A DNA stretch of 64,000 bases from Gibbula magus (Eukaryota; Mollusca; Gastropoda; Trochida; Trochidae): the NCBI GenBank assembly GCA_936450465.1, contig OW388303.1, positions 8,401,021-8,465,020 of the forward strand, given 5' to 3'. Shown here in pieces: positions 12,286 to 22,260 of the stretch; positions within the stretch are counted from its first letter, which is position 1; each line of letters begins with the position of its first letter. The position numbers were made by a program, and so were the translations under genes. Under the pieces are notes generated by a model. The model did not search any database, was not told the origin of the DNA, and saw nothing but the letters and a program-made list of their open reading frames with translations.

Positions 12286-14733
12286 CTAAAACATGCCATT
12301 GTTGTTGTTACAGGACATTCTGTTCCACATTTGTCCTCCCATCTGACCGAAGAGTTCCCAGTTCTCACGACTACAGCTTCCTGAATTCGGGAAGTCACAC
12401 GACTGCATACAACGCGAGTAGGAGCTGAAACCATATTAACACGACTATGGTATAATGGGAAAAAAATAGTTAGGGATGTTTTGAAATTTTAATATTTGAA
12501 TACTCATCAATTAATATCCTGTACCGATTATCTCCAGTATAAATTTCAAAAAATAAAATCATTACAAAAGGGCAAAACATTACAATAGTAAAAAGTGTCC
12601 GCCACAGGCAATTGATGTATTTGCAATATATTTCAACTTATAGAACCGGATGTGTTTTTATATTAATATGTCACAGACCCATGAACACATCCATGCACTT
12701 TTTTTTAAACTTCATAGTATGCATAGTTATCATTAAAATATAGATGAGATGCCTCTATACGATATACTGACCACATATCGAAGTCGTTGGACCACATCAT
12801 TCCCTGATTGCACTGAGACATTCCATTGTAGAAGTCATCTGATCCCCAGCAAGACTCTCCGTTGATGAAACCTAGCAAGATACATAGTATGTATTCTTCA
12901 ACTTAGATCGTTAGTTATCAGTAGATCTTGTAATTACATATTTTCAGGAAACTTTCTCTACGATTCACATCACGATTCAACTCACATACCTTCGCTGTTG
13001 TCACACATGAAGTTCCAGTTCATGAAGGTGTAACCAAACATGTTGTTGTAGTCCCAGTCACACCCGTATTCCCTTGCTCTCTCGAAACACATCTCGGCTG
13101 CTCTGCGCTCCTCGCTGGAAAAATGATTGTGAAATGAAATGTTTGTTAATATTCCTTATTAAAAAAGACTGTCAATTTAAAATGCAATTGCATATGCATC
13201 ATATAAATATATTCATTGCATTTGATGATTACATTTACATAGGACAAAAAAGCTGGAATCCGTTTACCGGATCCTTCCGGATCCATCCCAAATAAGGCGG
13301 ATTCCACCCCTTTTTGTCCTGTGTTACTAATCTGAATGCCTTGAAGGGAGGGGAGAGGTAGTTAACCTACCCGCATGGAACTGTGAGTTGTCCGTTGTAG
13401 GAATATCTGTATTCATTCAAGTACATGGCTGGTCTCATCATTTCCATACACTCTCGTTGTATAGCATAGCATCTGGAATATCGGTTCTGGCCCCAGTTCT
13501 GTCCCCAGTATTGATTCCAGTTATCTTCCCAGTTATCACCATCGTATCCGCCCCAGTTCTGTCTCCAGTTCGGCCCCCAGTATTGGTTCCAGTTTTGTTG
13601 CCAATTATCACCTCCGTATCCGCCCCAGTTCTGTCCCCAATTCTGACCCCCGTTCTGTCCCCCGTTCTGTCCCCCGTTCTGTCTCCAGTTCTGTTCCCAG
13701 CATTGGCATAGGGCTGGAGCCAAAATAAATATAGTTGTTAAATTAAAATATAATATATTAGCTGCTCGAGGGTATATGCCATGCATTTAAATTAAAACTT
13801 CATCGTACTATTTCTTTTTCATCGCAAATTTATAATCTTTTTAAGCTCAAAACTTAATACTTATGATTTAAATTCCAACTGTACCAAACTTCTTAAAATA
13901 AAGAAAATACGGATCAAGTTGTGTAGTTGTTAGCAGTGGCATAGACTGTACAATCCATCCAGGTTAACCAAACACAATGTGAGCTGTGAGAATGCTGTAC
14001 AAGTGGACTATTCAATACAGGTCTAGCACATGTCTCACATGTCTGTTAGGACTGATACTTGGACGTTGGCCTTTACATAATTATGGTTATATGAACAAAC
14101 AGATAATGTGTGTTAAATCACACTGAACAATATGCTAGTAACGGTAGAAACTTGAGCAGGTATTCTATATGTTTGAACTGCAATTATTCATTGATATTGT
14201 GTAATGGCAATCGAAATTGAAAGCTTCGTTATGTTCTTTGACCTGAAGCAATAACTTAATTGCATTTCAACAGTAGATATCAGTGTCAATTGAATAAGGA
14301 AGCTCAGTATCGAAATAACATACTGGCGTGGCGCATCCTAATTTCTGTGAATGTTAATAGGCTTGATATCAGAGATGACTAACCGTTTATAAAAGAGCAA
14401 ACTTTCAAAGAAGAAAACTAAATATTAAAACGCACTTCCAGTTTGCACCACTTTATATCATTTCATATATGTTTATGCATTTATGAAATTAAAAAGAAAT
14501 AACCATGTTCATAGAAATCAGTTGATTATGTTTACAGCATACAAAGTGAACATGATGATATTGAAGTACTAGATAGGCAACAATCTTAATTAATTAATTG
14601 CTACTTCGGGTATTTCTTCAGCGTTTAAACAAGATAACATGGTAAACTACATAGTTTGAGAAATCAAAGAGATAACATAAATCTACTTACCCAAACAAGC
14701 CAGTACCACTAACAATGAGATTTTAAACGCCAT
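12286..14733 (-). CDS. Secreted QNWG-repeat, Cys-rich protein (5 coding exons)
   Basis: The spliced model on the minus strand is join(14691-14733, 13371-13713, 12990-13114, 12772-12871, 12286-12424). All introns are GT-AG with good donors (gtaagt, gtaggt, gtatgt, gtcagt) and pyrimidine-rich acceptors. Phases are 1, 2, 1, 2, and the 750 nt give 249 aa plus TAG. The protein starts MAFKISLLVVLACLG, a clear signal peptide, so it is secreted. Next comes a Gln/Asn/Trp/Gly/Tyr low-complexity domain of about 80 aa with QNGG, QNWG and two 24-residue repeats. The C-terminal ~150 aa carry 13 Cys (RCYAIQREC, EMCFERAREYGC, ESCWGS, FDMCSYSRCMQSC) and many Met, Asn, Trp and Tyr. It has no recognised family; a structural secretion (shell, mucus, adhesive) or a defence peptide would fit the composition, but that is inference. 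A donor 16 nt after the stop (at 12269) suggests a 3'-UTR intron. Confidence 0.88.
13482..13627 (-). repeat. Two tandem 72-bp coding repeats in QNWG exon 2
   Basis: Inside coding exon 2 the protein reads GGYGGDNWQQNWNQYWGPNW and then, 24 residues after the start of that unit, GGYDGDNWEDNWNQYWGQNW. The units are in frame. Three shorter QNGG units precede them. This is growth by in-frame tandem duplication, typical of structural secreted proteins. Confidence 0.85.
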
Positions 14734-14776
14734 GTCTTCAAGCAGTCCTCGAATGATCAACCGTTTGAGAAGCTCC

Positions 14777-14784
14777 TTTATATA
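14777..14784 (-). promoter_or_regulatory. TATA box of the QNWG gene
   Basis: On the minus strand TATATAAA followed by GG lies about 45 nt upstream of the start codon at 14733. This places a transcription start near 14750 and gives a very short 5' UTR. No other promoter motif was identified. Confidence 0.6.
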
Positions 14785-14799
14785 CATCTTCAGAGCAAT

Positions 14800-16000
14800 T
14801 GATATTTGACAATTATGATTCATTAAATTAATCATACATCAATTATCAAATCTTAACATCTATTTCAAGTTATCGAATGATATTTGATTACCTATAATTG
14901 ATCACTATAACTGCTGATAGTCTATTTTAACTGCATCAAAACTATTCTTATAGATGTGTAAAATTAAATATGCCCTTATGGAGATGATGGGAAATACATT
15001 AAGCAGGCTCGGGTCAGTGTTTGATCTAACACCCCTCCCCTTTTGACAAATTTGCATTGGTGTAGATTTGGTGGGTGGATTATTTACAATATCTATTGAG
15101 TCGTCCTGAAGATTTCATCATAGTTGTCCTGTATTTATGGAATACATTGGGATGCATTACTGTTTCGATTCTTTAATATATTTTGCACAGCTCCTGATTT
15201 GTTACTTAATCATAATCTTGCTAAGTACATGATGTGAAATAAATGTATCACAAACAATAAATTATTCTTTGTACAACGCAATTGCAGTTTCTCGATTTTA
15301 GCTTAATTACTCCTCAAATTACGGAGTGCTAATTATAAGCAATAATTATGATTTGTTCGTTAATTGAATTAATCGATATGCCTTTGTTATTTCTATATCA
15401 TGTAATACCGTTGTTCGTTAAATAGTATATATTCAATTTTCAAATGAATGCTAGAATAGATGTACCAAAGGCTAAATAATCAATGCATTACTGGAGGAAC
15501 CCGGGGATATCGTGGATGATTATATTTACTTGTACGTCAAGTAAACTTAAAAAGTAAATTCTGGCCTTAAAACTAAATGACAAAGTAATACTGAAATGAT
15601 TTAAAATGTGTGCCGTTAATGGCTGCGATACTACTATTAACAAATCGTACATTTTCCTGATGTTTCTACTAAAAGATGCACTTAAATATTCATTATATGA
15701 AATAACTACAGCTGCTACTTAATGTTGTCCTTTTATATCTTGGCCGCGCCACTATTACCAAGGGTGGATGGTATATGTTACCCTCCATGAGTGAACCATA
15801 AAATGTGTTAGTGAGCATTCTGTATTTTGGGAATTCTGTATTGCGAAAATACCGGTGAAATGGCAATATCGTGATATTGGCTTGAGTAACTATGCCACAG
15901 ACGACTTAATGGTTTTATCAGTATTCATCGTGATGTGTTTCAAGGGAGTATACATAGTAAAGAATCATTCATGTCGTGGTTCACTGTCAAGGAACACTTG
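14800..16000. other. Upstream flank of QNWG gene, nothing recognised
   Basis: Very AT-rich. No exon with splice sites, RNA gene or shared repeat was noticed. It would contain distal regulatory sequence of the gene at 12.3-14.7 kb if any exists. Confidence 0.4.
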
Positions 16001-16002
16001 TG

Positions 16003-16279
16003 ATATGATTTCAACGGAGTTCTTCCTCCAAATACAGGTGCGATTCCTTGCTTGCTTGCTTGCTGTCTATGGTCCCAAGTTCTTCACATGGTTTGCAAAC
16101 AAATCTTATATTTTCTTAGGGAAGTTAATATTATTGGTCTCACATGGGTATATCCGATAAGAATGCTGCAATAACACAGAGAGACAATATTCTATTCATC
16201 AGTCCACACCCACGTCTCATTCCTGATATGATTTCAACGGAGTTCTTCCTCCAAATACAGGTGCGATTCCTTGCTTGCA
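16003..16279 (+). repeat. 54-bp direct repeats flanking an exon-1 block
   Basis: The block beginning gatatgatttcaacggagtt and ending cgattccttgcttgc is present at about 16003-16057 and again at about 16226-16279. Between them lies about 165 bp of the conserved exon-1 block found elsewhere in the duplicated region. So a foreign-looking block sits between unusually long, essentially identical direct repeats, which points to a recent local duplication or recombination event. Confidence 0.75.
16144..16199 (-). CDS. Signal-peptide-like exon 1 of array gene family, copy 1
   Basis: Minus strand: ATG opens MNRILSLCVIAAFLSDIP and the exon ends after two further nt at a GTGAGA donor. It is 56 nt, the same as in the copies at 18.6, 27.2 and 61.1 kb. 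This copy has no stop. The peptide has a short N-region (MNR), a hydrophobic core and a polar end, as in a secretory signal. The phase (two nt left over) matches the exon 2 acceptor phase seen at 35249. No exon 2 was found for this copy within reach downstream, so it may be an orphan exon. Confidence 0.4.
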
Positions 16280-16554
16280 AACATATGAATTACATGCCTA
16301 CATGTATAAACAAATGGATAAATAACACATAAATGGATATACCACAAGGCAAATTGCGTACGATGGTGAGCTGATTGGTCTATATGATGTTATGTGGTCG
16401 TAAACCTCCACTAAGGTAGGACTTTTCAAAACCATATTGTCAATTCATTCTATACATATCCTCGCAATGTGTTTTCTTCTTGATATCTAAGAGTTCCTGA
16501 TTAAAACACTAAAGCAACAAATAGGATTGTGTGACACATGTTTCCTCTCGATTA

Positions 16555-17395
16555 CAATGAATTATTGAATTATATTTGCCAACGACAAGCATTAATTATT
16601 AATCGACAACAATCCAACGCCTCGTTCAGCAGTGTTGTGTGTCAATCATGATATTCAGCTTGTCAAATATTTACATCATCAAATCAAAGGTTAATTCATC
16701 AGGATGCAGGCCATGATAACTTCCGTTGATGAGATAAAAACAATCGCTAACGTTCAACATCACTTAACATTATCAAATCACCAGTGACATGTGACATGCT
16801 TACAATGTCATAGACATACGGAAGCCTAACATCATAACGAATGCAGTGAACAGCTGGTAGTTCAAAAGCAACTATGAATACCTGACCTACACTTTAAATC
16901 TAGTATGTTTTAAATTTATGAATCAAAATGTCTCTGTTTTTTTTTGTTTTTTTTTCATAATGACAGAACATCTCATGTCCCAACATTCGAAACTTATTAC
17001 GTCAAATGTGCTGACATATATTCTCTAAAGGCTGTTCACAAAAGACATGAAGTAGATTTGACATCAATTATCAAACGTTGCCTGGATGAATATACCTTTA
17101 AAAGCAAGAAAACTCTAAGGATCTGCCATGATAGGTATGTTCTTAGCAACGTCTCAACCGGAAGGTCCTGTTATTTGATGGTCAATCTGAAGTCAACAGA
17201 TCACTCCACAGCAATGAGTGCTAGCGTCATGCAGACTGTCCCGCGTGCATGTCGATCAACAACTTCAGGACAGATAATTGATTTGTGTATGTTCTAATTG
17301 TGTGAGTGTTTGGGATTTCAATAATGCCATGCAGTATAAGAAGCACTTTGATTCACTTGAGTTCAACAGTTTATTATTACCATGTTTTTTAAAAA
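16555..17395 (+). repeat. Duplicated block, copy 1 (partner 25012-25790)
   Basis: The run from 'gaattatatttgccaacgac' through 'acttcaggacagataattga' to about 'agaagca.tttgatt' recurs in order at 25.0-25.8 kb. Divergence is clear, with indels; most of the block is non-coding. With the exon-1 blocks at 18.6 and 27.2 kb it defines an old tandem duplication of roughly 8.5-9 kb. Confidence 0.8.
16960..17297 (+). CDS. Candidate terminal exon in duplicated block, copy 1
   Basis: A plus-strand frame is open for more than 110 codons, to a TAA after SGQIIDLCMF. In the partner block at 25.0-25.8 kb the last ~39 codons are also open to the same TAA. By eye five of the six base differences in that shared stretch fall at third codon positions, which hints at past constraint on this frame. 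Upstream of it the second copy is frameshifted. There is no recognisable domain, and the sample of differences is tiny. It could be a 3' exon of an unknown gene. Confidence 0.22.
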
Positions 17396-17639
17396 ATTAG
17401 ATAAGCTGTAAGAAAGATTTTCCCATTGCTCAATATAGAAGGTTAATTACTATGTTATTATCACACTAAAATAGAACGCAAACCGATATACCTGGTACTA
17501 TAATTTGGCACGATCAAGCGGGATCCACAATAGGAACCTTATTGCATCAGCTCACATACTGTGGGAGTCAGTGTGAGACAGTGCACGATAGAGGATAGAG
17601 TTTAACTATTGACTGTTTGAAAATGAACTTGCACCAGAT

Positions 17640-17760
17640 ATTTTCAAAAGCTGCAAATTAGTGTTTTAATGGCAGTGAGCGTAAACGTGGGTATGTCGCG
17701 TTTCCTGTAGCTATGATATATGTGTTGTGTATGTAACTGACAGGAAGCGGGAGATTGTGT
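17640..17760 (+). repeat. Diverged array segment ('ggcagtgagcgtaa' block)
   Basis: The block 'atggcagtgagcgtaa' with following sequence recurs near 26.71, 46.67 and 60.26 kb. There it lies a few hundred bases 5' (plus coordinates) of the exon-1 block, as here (exon 1 at 18.58 kb). This marks an old, degraded copy of the array unit. Confidence 0.6.
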
Positions 17761-17799
17761 ATGTGAGACGGTATTTCATTTCCTTTTTAAAGAAACATA

Positions 17800-18371
17800 C
17801 ACTCAACCGCAAAAGAAACGTCACCATATAAAATATAAGATAATTCAATCCACGAGTGATAAACACTACTGAAACAGAGATGCATAATGTCTTCAGAAGA
17901 AAACAAAACAAACTTTGAAATTTCAAAACAATTTTCTTTTCATATTTCTGAAAAACAAACGTTTAAAAATAGTCGTTATCGTATCTCCTTAACAAGTCGA
18001 AATGTTAGATAGAAAAAATAGCTTTTTAAGCTTGTTTACGACATTCTACAGTAAAAACTCATCAACAAATCCAAAGCATGTTATATATGTCGACAACATC
18101 TTTTATTAATTAATTTATGCATTTTAGGAATTTTTAAGTGAAATCCAAAACATTATGTGGCTAAAAAACGTTTTGAAAAAGCGATTTTAATACCCGAGTT
18201 TACTTGAACAGACATGAAAATATTAGAATTATACTCTTACGTATGAAATTGCGAGTACCTCTTAACAAAGCATGCCCCTTTAAAAACCATTCAAAGTCGA
18301 TTTTCTCCGGCAGCAGTATTTCACTTTTTACACTGTTGTAGATGTGGTGGCGTTTCTTTTGCGGTTGAGTG
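17800..18371. mobile_element. 572-bp MITE with TA target duplication
   Basis: The terminal inverted repeats start CACTCAACCGCAAAAGAAAC (left) and end with its inverted copy (right). Each is flanked by TA (17798-17799 and 18372-18373), as expected for Tc1/mariner-superfamily insertion. The interior is AT-rich and non-coding, so it is non-autonomous. It lies between a diverged array segment and exon 1 at 18.58 kb. Single ends of the same family remain at about 46386-46407 and 59364-59385. Confidence 0.85.
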
Positions 18372-18577
18372 TAATTGACATGTAATTCGTCGTAAAAGGC
18401 TATATTAATTTTATTGTTTGGCTTTCATATGTGATGTCAGCTGAAGAATTCATCTACGAAGCGCTAGTAATAGTCCATTACATTACCATATTGTAGTTCT
18501 CTATGGTCCCAAGTTCTTCACATGGTTTACAGACAAATCTTATATTTTCTTAGGGAAGTTAATATTATTGGTCTCAC

Positions 18578-18633
18578 CTGGGTATATCCGATAAGAACGC
18601 TGCAATAACAAAGAGAGACAATAATCTATTCAT
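18578..18633 (-). CDS. Signal-peptide-like exon 1, copy 2
   Basis: This copy reads MNRLLSLFVIAAFLSDIP plus two nt (AG) to a CAG|GTGAGA donor, the best splice match of the six copies and free of stops. About 100 nt of upstream sequence (5' leader) and the following intron start are shared with the other copies. No exon 2 was recognised between 16.2 and 18.5 kb, so the rest of this gene may be lost. Confidence 0.42.
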
Positions 18634-18699
18634 CAGTCCACACCCACGTCTCATTCCTGTATTGACCAAGGATTGATCTGTTCTGAGAACAATGAAACG

Positions 18700-20590
18700 G
18701 GGCATGGCGACCTTTGTTGACTTAATAGAAAAATACACTTCAAGATTAAATAAATCTAGGATACGCCCGATAATTTATGTCAACAGATATACATATTATG
18801 TCAGCAATTACAGAACTGAAAGATTTGTCAATTTTTATTACAATTTGTATAAATTATCATCAGGCGTGGATGGTATGTCCTCATGCAGATCGTTAGGCTA
18901 AATATAAAATAATAAACTTGTCAATGCACGTGATAGTGTTAAAGACCATTGATGGTTTCCGATTTCAATATCACCCTGTGATCCAGACTGTCACTTTGTC
19001 ATCGAATTCATGTCATGTGTACTTGTGAGAACATGAAGAACAGACTGTAGAAGCATATCATTTCATTTTCATTTTGGGCCGGCATTGAACGAATTTAAAA
19101 AAAAACAAATAAGCAAACTGACAGTTCTAAGCTTACGACCGATACATTTTCTAATTAGGAAAGAGAAACAAGATTTTGATTGGCTCGATTTGGTTGAAAA
19201 ATGTTGAACTTGATTGTTTAATTGACATTCAAGATCCTTGGTTAAAATGTCGAATCATATGGAAATAAGTGAAACGATTTCCCTTGATTGATCAATTATT
19301 TTTGCCACACACATTTACATTAAATATGTGAAGTGATAGTGAAGTAAATGTATGCATTCTAGAAGGCAAATATATTATGGATGGTCAACTTCTTTATTAA
19401 CAATAACGACGTTTCGGTATAGATGCTTATACCGTTATCAAGCATCATACCGTGACCTTTCTCTAACCATGTTGTTACTTAATCAAATGTTGACTGATTG
19501 CAATTGCACTATTAACAGTGAAATCATAACAACATTGTTGAATGTTGACAATTTAGTCATAATGTATAATAATAATAATAATAACAGCATTAACATATTT
19601 ACATGTATTTCTACAATTAAAGAGATTTAAGTTTGGCATTTTGAAATATCTCTGTTGTCCCACATTCATCATTGTTAAACATTAGTTCACAAACTGTTTA
19701 ACGATTATGTAGAACTTGAGGGTTTCTCTAAAAAATACAATAGGATATAACTAAAATCAATAAAACTTGATAAATCGGTATGTAAAAGTAATAGTGAAAG
19801 CATTTGTGACAGTGGGTTTGTATTTACTTTTTAGAATTAATAAATACAGCCTGGTTGGTGAATGAATCAGTGTTTCATATAACTGACATTAAAGGTAACA
19901 AACTCCTCAAATCTCAGTCAACATGTTATGTTTAGCTAACGTTGTAGATAATCGTAGAAAATGAAACAAGGGTAATATTTTGACTGTCGAAAATGCATGT
20001 ACCTATATGAGCGGTTTATATGGCTCCTAACACATATGCAATATTTGACTCTCTCTAAACGAAAAATACGTTATTAACAAAATTTCAAATAATAATTTAA
20101 GAAATAAATAACCCTCGTTGCATCTTGTAAAGTTGATTTTGAAGTTACATAATTTATGGGCATGATTCTTTACTTGATGACTCTTTTGGCCTTGATAAAG
20201 TGAAGAATGCTTTCATTTCCATTCTTCTTTTTAGTTAATTTTTTTTTAACAGTTAAAATTAAAATCTTTCCCTATTTTGATTTTTCTAAAAAGAATTATG
20301 AAACTCTATAATGATTGAAAATTCCAAAACATCCACAATGTTTTCTGTTGTATTTTTTCAATTGTTTGTCTTAATAAGCTTGACTGCAGTTTGCAATATT
20401 TTGAAATAATTCAGATATTTAATTCTGATTTCATTCTTTCGCCAGAACAGGATTATATCTGCCTGAAAACTGAATATGTTGAGGACACAGTCTTGTTGCA
20501 GTAAAATAGTACAATAGTACCACAGTGTCCTCAAGTTGAAGGATTGTTTTCACTAACAAGTAGTTTGTTGACTTATCGAAGATAATGTTA
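18700..20590. other. Intergenic; contains a retroelement-tail-like piece
   Basis: No gene seen. At 19374-19455 the sequence 'tcaacttctttattaacaat' ... 'gacgtttcgg' ... 'ttatcaagcat' matches one half of the inverted-repeat element at 10.47-10.61 kb. A short (aat)n run is at 19567-19583. The remainder is AT-rich unique sequence. Confidence 0.45.
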
Positions 20591-20599
20591 TTAGTTTCC

Positions 20600-20656
20600 C
20601 AAGGCTATATCCGATTAGTGGTTTCCAATAACAAGGACGGACACAAATCTATTCAT
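20600..20656 (-). pseudogene. Degenerate exon-1 copy 3
   Basis: The minus strand begins MNRFVSVLVIGNH and then TAA, followed by SDIA. The donor GTGAGA is altered to GGGAA. The flanking 5' leader (gtgttgacctaggactgatc region on the plus strand) is still recognisable. This is the most diverged of the six exon-1 copies. Confidence 0.45.
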
Positions 20657-20769
20657 TTGTCCAGAAACACGTGTCCCGCTTGTGTTGACCTAGGACTGAT
20701 CAATCCTTTGACAACAGTGAAACGTGGCGGTCTGACTTTGATAAACTTTAGAGGACTCTAAGAGCCTCA

Positions 20770-21822
20770 TTCATGATTGAGGTGCAACTTAGCTAAAATG
20801 ATAATACCTTGCTCTATTGCAAATGCACAGCTATTTCGTAGTGTATAGTTATGTGCATGGTCAGAATCTGTCTCATTAGTATCAATTATGAGTATGTCGT
20901 TGATGTCATTTGGTCAAATATAGGTTGTCGAATCATTCAATTTGCTTTAACATCATCACAAATTTGGAAATACACATAATCAATTTTATCTTCTTCATTT
21001 TTATCAATTTCGACTTTCATGTTGTACTGATAACAAAGAAGGAAAGGAATAAAGACAGGTAAAAGCTACTGTAGCTTAACCCCTGAAAAGTTCTTCATGA
21101 AACATTCAGGATGATTATTGATATAATTTACTTAATAGAAAATGAATCATATATGTGGCTGAATCCTGTTATCACCACTTGTAATTACATTGTTGTTGTT
21201 GTTGTGAAACCTCCTTTTGAATATGGCATATGTTTCTCCTAACAATGTCGTCAATTTTCAAATGTATAGGTGCTACACTTGCCCATAATAATGTGTATCT
21301 GAAAGAAATTTGAGTGCACTTCATTTAAATACATCAAATCAGTAAAAAAAAACATTATAACCTGACAACACTATTATTATTAATACTAATAAATCTTTGG
21401 ATAAAAACACATAATAAACTTACTAATTTGAATTATTAAACGAAACATAATTTTTTCGTTCCATCTCTAATTAATGCTTTAGTGATTTAGTGATTTCAAC
21501 ATAATAAGCAGAGTAATAATCATATTTCCTTTACACAAAACTTGTTTTGCAAAGGAAAATTAGAGACATTGGAATGGACAATCTGACCAGGGGAACGTCA
21601 ACTGAAATTCTATTTTCCAGCTGTGATAGTTTGAGGACATTATGTAAAGAAATCTACACACAGAACCATGCATATGCAAACATACATTCTAGTTTCATTC
21701 CATTCCAAGTTCTTCTATGTTTTATCAAATAGTTATCCTAAAAAATATAAATAAAAGATAAAGAGTATGGATGACATTTTATTGTAACTCTGTCTCAAAG
21801 ACATTTCTTAACAACCTAGATA
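20770..21822. other. Intergenic, nothing recognised
   Basis: AT-rich. A (ttg)n run lies near 21192-21206. No exon, RNA or shared repeat was seen. Confidence 0.4.
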
Positions 21823-21834
21823 TGAATTGTTTTA

Positions 21835-22122
21835 GGTGAGGTGAGTTGGGGTTTAACGCTTTCAAGAGTATCTCACTTATATCGCGGCTGCTATTGTTAT
21901 GGCAGGGAGAAATCCTGCAACGCCATGTTGCTATGCATTGCGATGAAACTAACGAACCATGGGTGGTACTGCACTGAATTTCAGTGTAGCATTGCACCCA
22001 AACCTTACTGCACCCAAACAGTTCTCTACTGCAGACAAAGTTGCCGTGCCCCTGGCGGGATTCGAACCCCTGACCTCTTGATCCGAAGCCGAACGTGCTA
22101 ACCATTGCGTTATCCTGCCCCC
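21835..22122 (-). mobile_element. SINE with perfect 12-bp target-site duplication
   Basis: Same tRNA-derived SINE family as 10.64-10.93 kb, here on the minus strand: head gggcaggataacgcaatggt, B box ggttcgaatcc, then the body with 'ggtttgggtgcaatgctaca' and the 3' end in caactcacctcacc. It is flanked on both sides by TGAATTGTTTTA (21823-21834 and 22123-22134). The intact duplication and box elements mark it as one of the younger copies. Confidence 0.92.
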
Positions 22123-22164
22123 TGAATTGTTTTATGAACAACCTGTAACATCATACATCATCAA

Positions 22165-22260
22165 CACGAAACGGCAGATGAATGTGTATACTACTGTATC
22201 ATATATTACATCTAATTATCATTATATTCTGTCACTGCTGGAGGTGGAGATGAATAGATA
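22165..22260 (-). pseudogene. 3' half of exon 2 relic, split by Tc1 element
   Basis: This matches the donor-side half of the array exon 2 (compare 34934-35000): 'gtatac.tac..t', 'acatctaattatcattatat', 'ctgtc.ctgc' and 'ggtggagatg'. The frame has stops and the donor is lost. The other half lies beyond the transposon at 23783-23870. It belongs to an old copy of the array unit whose exon 1 is at 27.22 kb. Confidence 0.6.

Noticed and set aside
13388..13711. Plus-strand ORF of 107 codons rich in VLSPV repeats
   Set aside because: It is the antisense of the QNWG repeat exon; the minus strand has the signal peptide, splice sites and a sensible protein.
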